From Silurus meridionalis (Eukaryota; Chordata; Actinopteri; Siluriformes; Siluridae), in the NCBI RefSeq assembly GCF_014805685.1, contig NC_060886.1, positions 83,617 to 147,616 of the forward strand: 64,000 bases of DNA, read 5' to 3'. This document shows positions 10,590 through 20,219 of the stretch, in pieces; position 1 is the stretch's first letter; each line of letters begins with the position of its first letter. The position numbers and the translations under genes are program-made. The notes beneath the pieces are model-generated. The model saw only the letters and a list, made by a program, of their open reading frames with translations, was not told where the DNA came from and made no database searches.

Positions 10590-10850
10590 AAAGTCGTAGC
10601 ACAGTGGGTAGAACATTAGACTTCTGATCAAAAGGTTGTGAGTTCAATGCCATAAATGAAAAAGTGTATGATTATATGAGAAGGAAGTGGCAGCTCACTG
10701 GCATTAGACCAGAAGGATATGAGTTTTCCATGGCGTGACAAACTGCCACTGCTGGGTCCCTGAGCAAGGCCCTTAACTGCTCAGTTGTATAAACGAGATA
10801 TAAATATATAAACATATATGAATGAGGACGTCTGCCAAATGCGGGAACTG
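10590..10850 (+). repeat. tRNA-related short interspersed repeat
   Basis: Contains gtagcacagtgggtagaac and ggttgtgagttcaatgcc, which resemble the A and B boxes of a tRNA-derived promoter. These are followed by ctgagcaaggcccttaactg, ttgtataaacgagata and a gtctgccaaatgc end. Related copies are at 32565, 55715 and 57270. Confidence 0.75.
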
Positions 10851-10989
10851 TCCTCCTGGCATTGTTTATTGTGTCTATACACAGCTCTGGATTCAGTAGT
10901 ATACATTAAGGTGAATAAGTATTAATTTTTACAAGTTGACATAAAATATAAAATAAATTAAGAAGAAGAACCTGCCTTTAGAACTTTGT

Positions 10990-11172
10990 AATTGTGAATC
11001 TTACATTTATGCCATCTTGGCAGACTCCTTTATCCAGAATGACTTCAATCAGCTGAGCAATTGAGGGTTGAGGGCCTTGTTCAAGGGCCCATCAGTGGCA
11101 GATTAGTGGCGCTGGGATTTAAACCCATGGCCTTCCAATCAGAAGTCTTATCCACTGAGCTTCCACATCTTG
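10990..11172 (-). repeat. Short interspersed repeat fragment (family M)
   Basis: Reads catttatgccatcttggcag, ctttatccagaatgactt, gagggccttgttcaagggcc, ggcgctgggatttaaaccca and ttatccactgagct. The same order occurs in three tandem copies at 14575-15010. It resembles abundant catfish/teleost SINE families; assignment is by eye. Confidence 0.8.
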
Positions 11173-11764
11173 TTGATTTGTTTGTGTTAGACCCCACACA
11201 ACCCCACACACTACACACACTATTTTACATCACTGCTTCTGAACAAGCTGAAATCGCCGAGTCCAGGAAGAAGAGATCACTGCAATATGGAAGCTTGTGT
11301 CCATCAACTCTGCTCTCTTTATAGCCTGATGATTCATACTTCCTTGGACAGAGGATGTGATGTCTACAGGAGCTTTCGTGAGATTTTTAGACAGTAAAGT
11401 AGAATCTGGACAGGGGTCTGGGACTTTTGGACATTCTGACCTGAGCGTAGGCATGAATACAATCAGCTCTAGTTACGTTGGAATTCACTGCCACCGTGCA
11501 GGGATTTGATTTACATATCATTTGCCTTTAACGTACAGCAAAGTAACTGTGGGAGCAGGTGAGGGTGGGCTTTTGCATACGCCTCTACAGCTGATACAAT
11601 GTGGTGTAGAAGTGATGATCCTATTCATTAAAGTTCCTTCATAAATCACTTTCAAGATTCCCTCATCTACCATAATGTTTTCACTCTTGTTCTGTATATT
11701 TATTATTATTGAATGGATTATTCCCTTCATCTGGAGAATATTACTTTATCTGTAGGGTCAGGAT
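11173..11764 (-). other. wnt10a intron 2, unassigned
   Basis: No feature was recognised. Confidence 0.35.
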
Positions 11765-12493
11765 CAGAGGTGGGTGAAGAACACACACAAGTTAAAGTGG
11801 AAATAAAATATTAGTGCAGTAAAAGTGTCTTGAGTCAAAGTATAAAAGTTTTTGCCTTCAAATGTAATGAAGTATCCAAAGTAGTGATTTATTATAACTC
11901 TAATGTTCCTGTGATCATTTTTATCACAAGATTCTTCACTTCTTCACCTCAGTTTCAGTGTAAAGACTCGAATGTGACTCTCAGCACACTGATCTATTAA
12001 TAGAATGATATTCATGACTCAAACACTGATTGATTTCTATTACAATCATCATGAACACAAAACCTTCTTTAATAAAAACGTGTAAATGAGGTCACGTGTG
12101 TTCGAGTGACCTCATTTACGTGAGTTCGAGTCTGGAGTTTCTTCATCATTTATTCCTCTCTAAATGTTCTGCTTGATGTTGAACTGATGCTGAACTGTAT
12201 GTTGGTGATCAGTAGATGCACCAAGCGCCGATCAGAACACGTGTAAAACAGAGCGTGCGCTCGATCCTGATTGGTGACTCGCTGCGTGTTTCACCAGTTA
12301 CGATTTTATCCTCATTAATAAAAAGGACTGATTTCACTATATGTAGTAAAAGTAAGAGGTTTGAGTTTAAAATGTAGCGAAGTTTCAGTAAAAATCTCCC
12401 CGAATGGAAAAACTTCAGAAAAGAATAGAAACATAAAAAAGCCCCTCAAGTACAATAACCAATTATAATTACTTCATTACTGTCCAACACTGC
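11765..12493. mobile_element. Non-autonomous DNA element, hAT-like ends
   Basis: Begins cagaggtgggtgaagaacac and ends ttcattactgtccaacactg. The end sequences resemble the CAGNGNTGGG / CCCAACACTG ends of common fish hAT-like non-autonomous elements. There is no transposase frame. A 14-bp perfect hairpin lies inside at 12082-12119. Family and exact boundaries are tentative. Confidence 0.5.
12082..12119. other. Perfect 14-bp inverted repeat (hairpin)
   Basis: gtaaatgaggtcac (12082-12095), a 10-base loop, then its exact complement gtgacctcatttac (12106-12119). Each arm holds an AGGTCA half-site, the motif bound by nuclear receptors. Confidence 0.85.
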
Positions 12494-13478
12494 TCAGGAT
12501 TAATATTTTTAATCCTGACATTCTGCTGAACTTTGTGTTATTACAGATCCTGCAGTATGAAACTCATTACTTAAATGTTTCTGATGTCATCAGTTTTAAT
12601 GTGGATTATTGGACTGATCTGAAATTCTGTCATGATAAAATTCTTCTCTGTACATAGTTCCAATTAAATGTAACATCTGGCACATGACCACAACAATTGT
12701 CCTTTTTACATCTTCAGAGAAGACAATAAATAAAAAAAAAACCTTTCACCAACATTTCTGACCATGACATTTTTCTCAAAATTTGTGACACTGGAGACTT
12801 TCGTGAGGAGCAGGATGGCGAGGCAGTGACCACATTAATCATCCTACAGAGGGTGAGGTCATGTCTAGCAACAGCAAGTCAGAGTGACTGGACTTGTAAA
12901 CTTGAAGACGTTTCCCTGCTCAGGTTCCTGCTCGGTTTCCCAACAGTCTGAGTGAATGAGTCAGGCGGGTCACTTTCACAACTTCATCAATGACTATACA
13001 GTAAGAAGAACTTTAGATGAGTGGAGAACACACAGGGTCAGGACTGGTGATCCCTCAACAATTTACCAGTTACAAAACTATTCCAATAGAATTGGTTTTC
13101 CAGACACATCTGCCCTGAGGAGGACGTCTACAGTAAATCTGATCAGCTTTATTATGGATCTAATCTTGATATAAACAGATTGATTGGAACTTTATTAGCT
13201 TTGCTGTAGACCTAGTGGGTCACATGACCATAGCATGTCTGTTCTTTGTACCTGTACTGTATTTTATATTGTAATGTTTTGTCTTTATATTGTTGTGTCC
13301 TTAAACTAAAGAAAAATCTCAACAACTTCTTTAACATGTCAGTTCAGATGGGCTCTAAATCACCTCAAGTTATTGTTTCTGATTATTTTTTATCAAAAAG
13401 TAAAATACGGAATATTTCCACACATTACAGACCTGCTGGATCAACAGATTCTCTGAGAATGTAAATACTAACCCCTCA
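12494..13478 (-). other. wnt10a intron 2, unassigned
   Basis: No repeat or exon was recognised. Short open frames have no family resemblance. Confidence 0.35.
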
Positions 13479-13479
13479 T

Positions 13480-13680
13480 ATACATGTAACATTCAGGCCA
13501 GCAGTTCTTTCATAGTAAAAGCCCTGAGTTATTGATCAGGAGCTTGAGGGTTGCCACTGTTGTGCCCTTGAGCAAGTCCTTTAACACCATCTACCCCCAG
13601 AGGGGTCTATGATGGCTGACCCTCTGCCTTGACCCTGGCTTTCTAACAAGCTGAGATAAGTTAATCTGTAAAAGAAAATA
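13480..13680 (+). repeat. tRNA-related short interspersed repeat
   Basis: Contains gagttattgatcaggagctt, gcccttgagcaagtccttta and ggtctatgatggctgaccct, matching the order seen in the copy at 55715. Diverged. Confidence 0.65.
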
Positions 13681-13826
13681 ATCAGTTGTTCTGCAATGTT
13701 CATCTGACAATTGAAACTAATCCTGTCTAAACAGAGCTTAAGACTGAGCACGGCGTAGTGTTAGGCCATGACCCCTTTTCAGCCCTTCACACACACCTCA
13801 CACACCTTCAGCGTCCAACATCTCAC

Positions 13827-14089
13827 CTCGGCTGAAGACGATGCTTTCGTATGGAATCTTGTTGCGTGTCTCCAGACTCGAGCAGTTCCAGCGATGCCCC
13901 CTGAACTGGTGCTGGCACTCATGGATGGCGATCTGGATGCCCTGGATGGCTGAGGCTGTGACGTCCGGGTTCCTCATGCACATGTCCATTTGCCTCTTGG
14001 TCAAGCCCGGGAGTGTTAAACACACCGTGTTGGCATTGAGGATGGGCTCGATGTGCTTGGAAAGCCCAATGATGGCGTTCGAATCTGCC
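13827..14089 (-). CDS. wnt10a: wnt10a exon 2
   Basis: A 263-bp exon encoding [10 protein letters not shown] through IVFSR (87 residues) plus split codons at both ends. It contains [36 protein letters not shown] and [20 protein letters not shown]. These are the conserved N-terminal Wnt motifs, with cysteines at VCL, MCM, HEC and WNC and an N-glycosylation site NCS. The sequence matches Wnt10a ([27 protein letters not shown]) better than Wnt10b. The acceptor ttcttttccag and donor CGA G followed by gtgaga are both strong. Phases join exon 1 (2+1 bases) and exon 3 (1+2 bases) without a shift. The plus-strand open frames here are antisense shadows. Confidence 0.98.
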
Positions 14090-14570
14090 CTGGAAAAGAA
14101 GAAAGAGAGAATAATGAATAAAGACGAACCTTTCAATCATCGTAAGAAAAGAGTTTTTACACGTTTTTACACGTCTTCTCTCGAGTTACAAAGTGACAGG
14201 TGATTGTTCGGTCTCTGTGTTTGGGTATGACTCTGTACAGAAGTAATCGACTCAAGTCATTCCTTGAACAGGTCCTACGTTGCTTACAACTCATCACTTA
14301 CTGAATAAACACACTGCTTAGTTAATCGCATCCAGAACACATGCCACTGAAGTCTGTTCATCCGGGAGATGTTCATTAAGCTCTTCATGCGTACAGGAAT
14401 GAGACGTACGAGAGCCAAACCTCAAATATTAACTACAAAATAATATCCTGAGTCACTAATTAAGTAAACACTATAATTATAAAGAAAACCGCATCCAGAA
14501 CAGGAGTCCCTTCTCACAATTTAAAGCATTCGGCTGTTGCCCATATACAGAACAAATTACAACTAAGTGA
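14090..14570 (-). other. wnt10a intron 1, unassigned
   Basis: The intron ends with the polypyrimidine stretch tctctctttcttcttttccag before exon 2. No other feature was recognised. Confidence 0.45.
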
Positions 14571-14571
14571 A

Positions 14572-15010
14572 TGATGGTTAAGGGCCTTGCTCAAGGGCCC
14601 ATCAATAGCAGCTTGGTGTTGCTGGGATTTAAACTTGTCATTCTGATCTATTGTCTTAAATCCTGAGCTACCACCTGCACTACAACTTCATTTACATTTA
14701 TGGGATTTTGGCAGACACTCTTATCAAGAACATTTATCTTATTTATACAAATAAGCAGTTAAAAGTTAAGGGCCTTGCTCAAGGGCCCATTGGTGGTGCT
14801 GGGATTTGAACTTCGATCCAGAGCCCAATACTTTAACCACTGAGCTGCATCCTCCACTAAAATTCAGTTTACATTGATAGCATTTGGCAAATGCTTTTAT
14901 CCGACAAGACTAACAATTATATTATTCATCATGGGCCTTGATCAGGGGCCCAACATTGGCAGCTTAGTCATGGTGGGATTTGATCTTACCCACTACTCTT
15001 TCCTAGCCAA
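14572..15010 (-). repeat. Three tandem fragments of SINE family M
   Basis: Three head-to-tail pieces (about 14572-14680, 14695-14860 and 14865-15010). Each has the ggcagacactcttatc-type head and/or gggccttgctcaagggccca followed by gctgggatttgaac. Direct tandem arrangement is unusual for independent SINE insertions. Confidence 0.8.
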
Positions 15011-16240
15011 TGAGAATAAAGAAGATTAAGCCTAAAGTACCAGATGATTTCAGAAACGAGCTACAGGATATTATGACGGTCACAAAGTGTTGATTAGTTT
15101 TTTATAGCAGCAACTTTGAAAGTCGTGTAGCTTCAAGTCAAGTTTATCATGTGCTTGGTCTAATGTGCATTCGTTTCTATGGTAACCGCTTGTTCATAGG
15201 GATGTGGTGAACATATGGTGACGTGTTCTGTAGGGAGAAACGTGTTTATGTAACATTTATAGAACGTGTCTCCAGTGTCAGGGCTTTTAAGCAATCAGTG
15301 GTAATGCTGTCACTTCAGGTTGTCTGACATCTTCAGCTCAGAGGAGTTTACACTTAGAGAGGTCGAATAAAGAAATCTAGTGAGGAAATTTTAAGAACTT
15401 TTGAGGATGGATTTGGACTGGAATTAATATTACCAGTCTGCTACAATGTGCTAAGGACCTCAGTTTCCATGAACTGCATCCATCACTGACCAGTACACAC
15501 CAACACTGATGGAACTGTAATGATGCCATTCGGTTTTGAGGATGAGGAAGAGGCAACCTTTTATGTCTGGTTCCTTACAAAGGTTCTTCCTCGTGAAGTC
15601 TCTAAGTTGGGTTTAATTATGAAGCTAAAGTAGTGAGGAACAGCATTTTATCTGAGTGATATATTTAAACCTCTCAGGTAAAAATCCCTAGTGTGAAGAA
15701 TAACACCAGATAATACGGTTAAAAACCTTCCATAGTGATATTTATTCTGTCCACGCTGATGATGCAGGATTTCTAACCCAGATCTCCCAGTAATCATCCG
15801 TTCCCAGTTCAACGCCTGTGCAGTGTGTTCTGGTGAAGCTCGTGAGCACCGAAGACAACGAGACGTGAAACAGGAGCTTTTGTCTGACGGCGTGTGCTGG
15901 TGTTTAACGCACACGCTCACATCGTCCTGATCTTTGAAGTGGAGTTGAATCTTTGAAGCAGTATTTATTACATTAGGCCGTGTTTATGGCTTCAGAGCGT
16001 GCACCTGACATCTGAAGGTAATTTCCTGCAGCCTTCTCACACACCAGCTTTCATTTCTCTCAAAACCAGAGCAGGAACGAGTGAAGAACTCGGCCACGCT
16101 TAAACTGCACAACCACCGCCCACGTAGCATGCAGAGAACATGTGGAAGCTCCTGTCCTACACTTCTCCAGGAGTGACTTCTGTACCCTCACAGAAGCAGG
16201 AGTGGGGGTCTATTCAACACTTCACAGCAAAAGGAAAGAA
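15011..16240 (-). other. wnt10a intron 1, mostly unassigned
   Basis: The part 15340-15560 is an inverted relative of 55380-55560, sharing ttggactggaattaatatta and gtgctaaggacctcagt-type segments, so it is an interspersed repeat. A family S scrap lies at 15565-15605. The remainder is unassigned. Confidence 0.45.
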
Positions 16241-16242
16241 AG

Positions 16243-16250
16243 AAAAGGCA

Positions 16251-16306
<56 letters not shown>
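16243..16306. repeat. (GAAA)n microsatellite
   Basis: About 14 GAAA units. They open a purine-rich tract continuing to 16555 with gaga and gaac runs. Confidence 0.95.
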
Positions 16307-16555
16307 GAAAGACAGAAAAAAGTTCCAAAAATATATATAGAGAGAAAGACGGAGAGATGAACTGAAGAAGGAAGACAGATAGAAAAAAGTAGAGATGGAC
16401 TGAAAGAGAGAGAAAGATAGAACAAGTGAAATGAACAGACATATATAAATAAAAGGCGGAGAGAAAGAAGGATGGAGAGATGAACTGAAAGAGGGAGACA
16501 GATATACAGAGATAGAGGGAGCGAGGAACAGACAGACGGAGAGAGAGACACCAGA
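16307..16555. repeat. Purine-rich degenerate repeat
   Basis: Recurring gagagatgaactgaa and agacagatag segments about every 100 bp. Strong purine bias gives long meaningless Lys/Glu or Ser/Leu frames. Confidence 0.65.
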
Positions 16556-17214
16556 CTCCTGAGAAGCGTCTCATTGGTCAAAAGCATCTGATTAAAAGCG
16601 AATGAAAGTGGAGACGAATAAAGTGAAAGTTTCTCTGCATGTTATTTATTTAACACGTTTACACTGTACGTTTAGAGCTCCTGAAGCTGTTGTGATTTCA
16701 GGAGGATTCGAAGTCACGTGAATTTCCCCTGAAGTCTGTAGTGGATCACGTGTGATGGCGTGTGGAAGATCTTTTCACTGATTAACGTTACAATCAGCAG
16801 TAGCATTGATGCAGCTTTCAGGTTTTCTGTTTCTCAACACACACCACTTCAACACGTGCCACGTCTGATGGCAAAAAAAAACACTTCTGGTGTTTATGTT
16901 TTAGGTCTCTTTCTTTGTCACTGGTTTATGCTCCGAATGAGTCACGTTTCTCTCGTACTCGTATTCCAGTGTTTCAGTGCAAAGTCTCATTCATTCACAT
17001 TCTGCTCCTTGCTTTGGTTTGGAATATGGAACATCCACCTCCGTGTTTAATGTCCTGATTAAGACGTTCTTTCTGAATATTAGATGCTCCACTGCCACAC
17101 AGCTGCATAAAGGAGATCATTATATAAACACCAGGACCAATAAAAGCTGCAGACTGAAAGGAAACACTTCAACCTGAAGATTTCAGCACAGCACAGTGAA
17201 GGATCCACTGAAGA
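16556..17214 (-). other. wnt10a intron 1, unassigned
   Basis: No repeat or exon was recognised. Confidence 0.35.
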
Positions 17215-17332
17215 TCAGATTAGTAATAAAGTCACTGAGGGAAATGTAATCAACATGAGTCGATATGTATTTCTGTAAAGCTGCTTTGTGACTTTTCGTT
17301 TAAAAATTCGTTATACAAAAGAAATAGAAACG
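17215..17332 (-). repeat. Short interspersed repeat scrap (family S)
   Basis: Contains tttctgtaaagctgctttgt gacttt...cgttatacaaaag, the family's 3' landmark. Confidence 0.6.
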
Positions 17333-17680
17333 AATTAAGCAGCTGCAGGAATTAAAATTTCATGGAAACTGATAGAAATGATAGAGTTTACACTGAAATC
17401 ATTATCAAGTGATACATCAGTGACTTTAAACCCCGGAAAGCAGCATAAATAAAATCAGACCCCAAATGAATAAAAGAGAAAGAAATCGCAGCTTTCATGA
17501 CTCTCAGGTTTGTTCTCGATCTGCATTGTTCAAACATCAGTTCCCACACAAAAGCCCACTTCCCTGAGGGCTTCGATCTGCTGCTCCTCAAATGTTTAAT
17601 TATTATTTATCAGATGTGTTTTAAACTCACCTGATGACTGCAGCTGCACCCTGAGCTTCATTCTTTACATTCCACACCAC
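17333..17680 (-). other. wnt10a intron 1, unassigned
   Basis: No feature was recognised. Confidence 0.35.
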
Positions 17681-17683
17681 ATC

Positions 17684-17731
17684 ATCATCATCATCATCAT
17701 CATTACAGTAACAAGAGTGAAAATAAGCATC

Positions 17732-17768
<37 letters not shown>
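17684..17768. repeat. (CAT)n and (AAT)n microsatellites
   Basis: A run of about seven ATC units at 17684-17704, and about eleven AAT units at 17733-17767, separated by 28 bases. Confidence 0.95.
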
Positions 17769-17886
17769 GGAAAAGAAGAAGAAGGTGATGAGTAACATCT
17801 AATGTATGCACAAACGTTCAGGTTCAGGAGAAATGATTACGGTGTGGCGTTTTGGAAACGTGAACCAGGAGCAGCTGAAGGAATGT

Positions 17887-17914
17887 GAGAGAGAGAGAGA
17901 GAGAGAGAGAGAGT
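17887..17914. repeat. (GA)n microsatellite
   Basis: Pure GA run of about 13 units. Confidence 0.95.
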
Positions 17915-18582
17915 TGGCATTGTTTTTCTTTTTATAATTTAATGAATGAATAAATAAATAATTAAATAAATAAATCTGAACCCTGAGGTATTGTTCTGAC
18001 TTCCCTGGACAGAGATGTTCCTATGGTGAAGTGAATAAACCTGTTCCTTCCATCATCTGAAACTGCACTCGTTCACTCTTTTGCCTCACTCATTTCTTTC
18101 TTCTCTTTGTTTCTCTCTTTACATGAAGTAAAAAAAACACACACAACCATCTGGAACTGCACCGTTCTCTACCGAAGAGTTGGTGAGGAGGGATAAAGTG
18201 AGCGGAGGAGAAGAAAAAGATGAGATGAGGAGATAGAAAGAAAGAACGAAAGATTGGATCTCTAGGGGAGAACGGGAGAATAGAAGAAGAAGAGAACATG
18301 TGAAGCTAAAGGGATGGGAAAAAGTGAAAAAAGACAAAAAAAAGTTTGTAGAAGAAGAGGAAGATTGGGTGGAGAGCAGGAGAATAAAAACTGAAGTAAA
18401 AAGTGTACAGTTGAAGGTGAGAATGTGAAAGAGGTGAAGAAAGATGGAAAGAAGACCATAAATAAAATATTAAAGTTAGAAGGTAGAAGAAGAAATTATG
18501 AAAGAGAAGAGGAGGAACAGAAGATGAGAAGAATTAATAAAAAAAATGAAGGAAATAAAATTAGAGGAGAAGAAGAGTGTAC

Positions 18583-18644
18583 CTCAGGAGGAGGAGGGAG
18601 AGAAGGTGGAAGAGGAGATTCAGTCTCATCCTGAAGATGTTCAT
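18583..18644 (-). CDS. wnt10a: wnt10a exon 1, downstream copy (1B)
   Basis: A second signal-peptide exon. From the ATG at 18644 it encodes MNIFRMRLNLLFHLLS then LLLL, 20 codons plus AG of a split codon, before the donor GTACAC. It has the same length (62 bp), phase and plan as copy 1A, with about two thirds of residues identical. Splicing to exon 2 would give ...LLLLR-ADSN. The hydrophobic core is longer than in 1A and the start has G at -3, but the donor is weaker than GTAAGA of 1A. It could be an alternative first exon, or an unused duplicate. No transcript evidence is available here. Confidence 0.7.
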
Positions 18645-18832
18645 ACCAAATAAACAAACTGAGGAGAAGAAAAGAAGAAAGTTTAAGATAAAAAGATGAG
18701 AATAAAAACAATGAAAAATAAAATTACCTAGTGAAGAACTTAGTGAAAAGAACATAAAGAGGAGGAGGACAATTGAAGAACAGATCAATTAAGGAGCATA
18801 AATGGTGATAAAAGTGGAAAAGAAGATCTTAC

Positions 18833-18894
18833 CTGTGTAGAAGAAAGGAGAGAAGGTGGAAAAAGAGAAAAAGTCTCATCCTGAAGTTCTCCAT
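18833..18894 (-). CDS. wnt10a: wnt10a exon 1, upstream copy (1A)
   Basis: From the ATG at 18894 it encodes MENFRMRLFLFFHLLS then FLLH, 20 codons plus AG of a split codon, and ends at a strong donor GTAAGA (18832-18827). Joined to exon 2 (G GCA GAT TCG AAC) this gives ...FLLHR-ADSN with no shift. It is a short basic n-region followed by a hydrophobic core, i.e. a secretion signal, as expected for the first exon of a Wnt10 gene. An in-frame inner ATG (residue 6) could also start a shorter signal. The match of phase and signal-peptide character is the main evidence; this exon is poorly conserved between species. Confidence 0.82.
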
Positions 18895-19125
18895 CCAGAT
18901 ATAGAATAAAATCAACGTAAAGAAGAAGAAAGTGCAGTGTTCCTGTAGAGTTCCAGTTCCTCTCGGGTAAAGATCAGGAGATGTTCCTCAGTCAAGGTTC
19001 TTCTGTGAGATCAGTGTTGGAGAAAATGCAGACCTGTTCCAGCATCAGATCAGACCTGCTGCAGGAGAAGAATCTGTGGCTCGGTGTCCATCATTTCCAA
19101 AAACATTTCTCCAGGTGAGTTCCTT
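18895..19125 (-). promoter_or_regulatory. wnt10a: Presumed wnt10a 5' UTR/promoter zone
   Basis: This is the sequence just upstream of the upstream first exon. No TATA box or strong CpG island is visible. The call rests only on position. Confidence 0.3.
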
Positions 19126-19128
19126 CTC

Positions 19129-19135
19129 TGTGTGT

Positions 19136-19188
<53 letters not shown>
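19129..19188. repeat. (TG)n microsatellite
   Basis: TG run with one TATG interruption, about 29 units. It lies 235 bp upstream of the wnt10a start codon of copy 1A. Confidence 0.97.
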
Positions 19189-19189
<1 letters not shown>

Positions 19190-19439
19190 TGAGCAGCTGG
19201 AGCAGAATCAGTGCAGAAAGACTCTCGGGGTGTGTGGTGTGTACTATGAACCTCGTGCTTGTGTTGTTGGTTGCATTCTGAGCCTCGTGTAGAGAGCACA
19301 GCTTCTCCAGCTCACAGCGTCATCACACACACACACACACACCCAAACACACACAAACACGCCCCCACGTGCACACACTGGCAGTGCGGGCAGCGACACG
19401 CACAGAGAAGAGAGGAAAAACCCCTGCGGAGGAGGTGGT
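19189..19439. other. Short spacer with mild CpG content
   Basis: Contains a CA run at 19325-19342 and a moderately GC-rich part at 19365-19435 (gcagtgcgggcagcgacac). It could be an upstream promoter region of wnt10a; nothing decisive is seen. Confidence 0.35.
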
Positions 19440-19786
19440 GTATGTGTGTGTGTGTGTGTGTGTGTGTATAGCAGTGTGATTGTGTGTGTGTGTGAGTGTT
19501 AAATTCTATAAGTGTGTGCTGCAGTGTGTTAGTGTGTGTTAATGTCTATGAGTGTGTGTAGCAGTGTGTGTGTGTGTGTGTGTGTTAAATTCTATAAGTG
19601 TGTGCTGCAGTTTTAGTGTGTGTTAGTGTCTATGAGTGTGTGTTGCAGTGTGTTAGTGTGATTTAGAGTCTATAAGTGTGTGTTGCAGTGTGTTAGTGTG
19701 TTAGTGTCTATGAGTGTGTAGAAGTGTGTGTGTGTGTTAAATTCTATGTGTGTGTTGCAGTGTGTTAGTGTCTGTGAGTGTGTGTA

Positions 19787-19828
<42 letters not shown>

Positions 19829-19934
19829 AGATTCTATAAGTGTGTGCTGCAGTGTGTTAGTGTGTATTAGTCTATGAGTGTGTGTTGCAGAATGTTAGTG
19901 TGGGTTAGATCCTATAAGTGTGTTTTAGTGTCTA

Positions 19935-19965
<31 letters not shown>

Positions 19966-20176
19966 GTGTTAGTGTGAGTTAGAGCCTATAAGTTTGTGCT
20001 GCAGTGTGTTAGTGTGATTTTTAGTCTATGAGTGTGTGTAGCAGTGTGTGTGTTTGTGTAAAATTATATAAGTGTGTGCTGCAGTGTTAGTGTGTGTTAG
20101 TGTCTATGAGTGTGTGTTGCAGTGTGTTAGTGTGAGTTAGATTATGTAAGTGTGTGCTGCAGTGTGTTAGTGTGTG

Positions 20177-20219
<43 letters not shown>

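Larger units (their letters stand above)
18060..18960. repeat. Long purine-rich tract enclosing both wnt10a first exons
   Basis: On the plus strand this stretch is dominated by A and G (gaagaagaggaagatt, gagaagaggaggaacaga and similar). The wnt10a sense strand is therefore a polypyrimidine tract. Duplicated segments inside it correspond to the two first-exon copies. Confidence 0.7.

Noticed and set aside
10590..10660. Functional tRNA gene
   Set aside because: A and B box-like motifs are present, but no cloverleaf can be drawn and the sequence continues into a SINE body.
13768..14203. Plus-strand open frames of 61-120 codons over the wnt10a exon 2 region
   Set aside because: They are antisense to exon 2, whose protein sequence and splice sites are unambiguous.
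16140..16587. Lys/Glu-rich and Ser/Leu/Phe-rich frames on both strands
   Set aside because: Products of the GAAA repeat and the adjoining purine tract.
18262..18459. A possible third, decayed copy of the wnt10a first exon near 18340-18400
   Set aside because: Some similarity in the purine-rich flank, but no ATG plus hydrophobic run ending at a donor in the right phase.
19105..19118. Excellent plus-strand splice donor (CCAG followed by GTGAGT)
   Set aside because: No upstream plus-strand exon with coding character is visible, and the surrounding gene runs on the minus strand. Probably chance.
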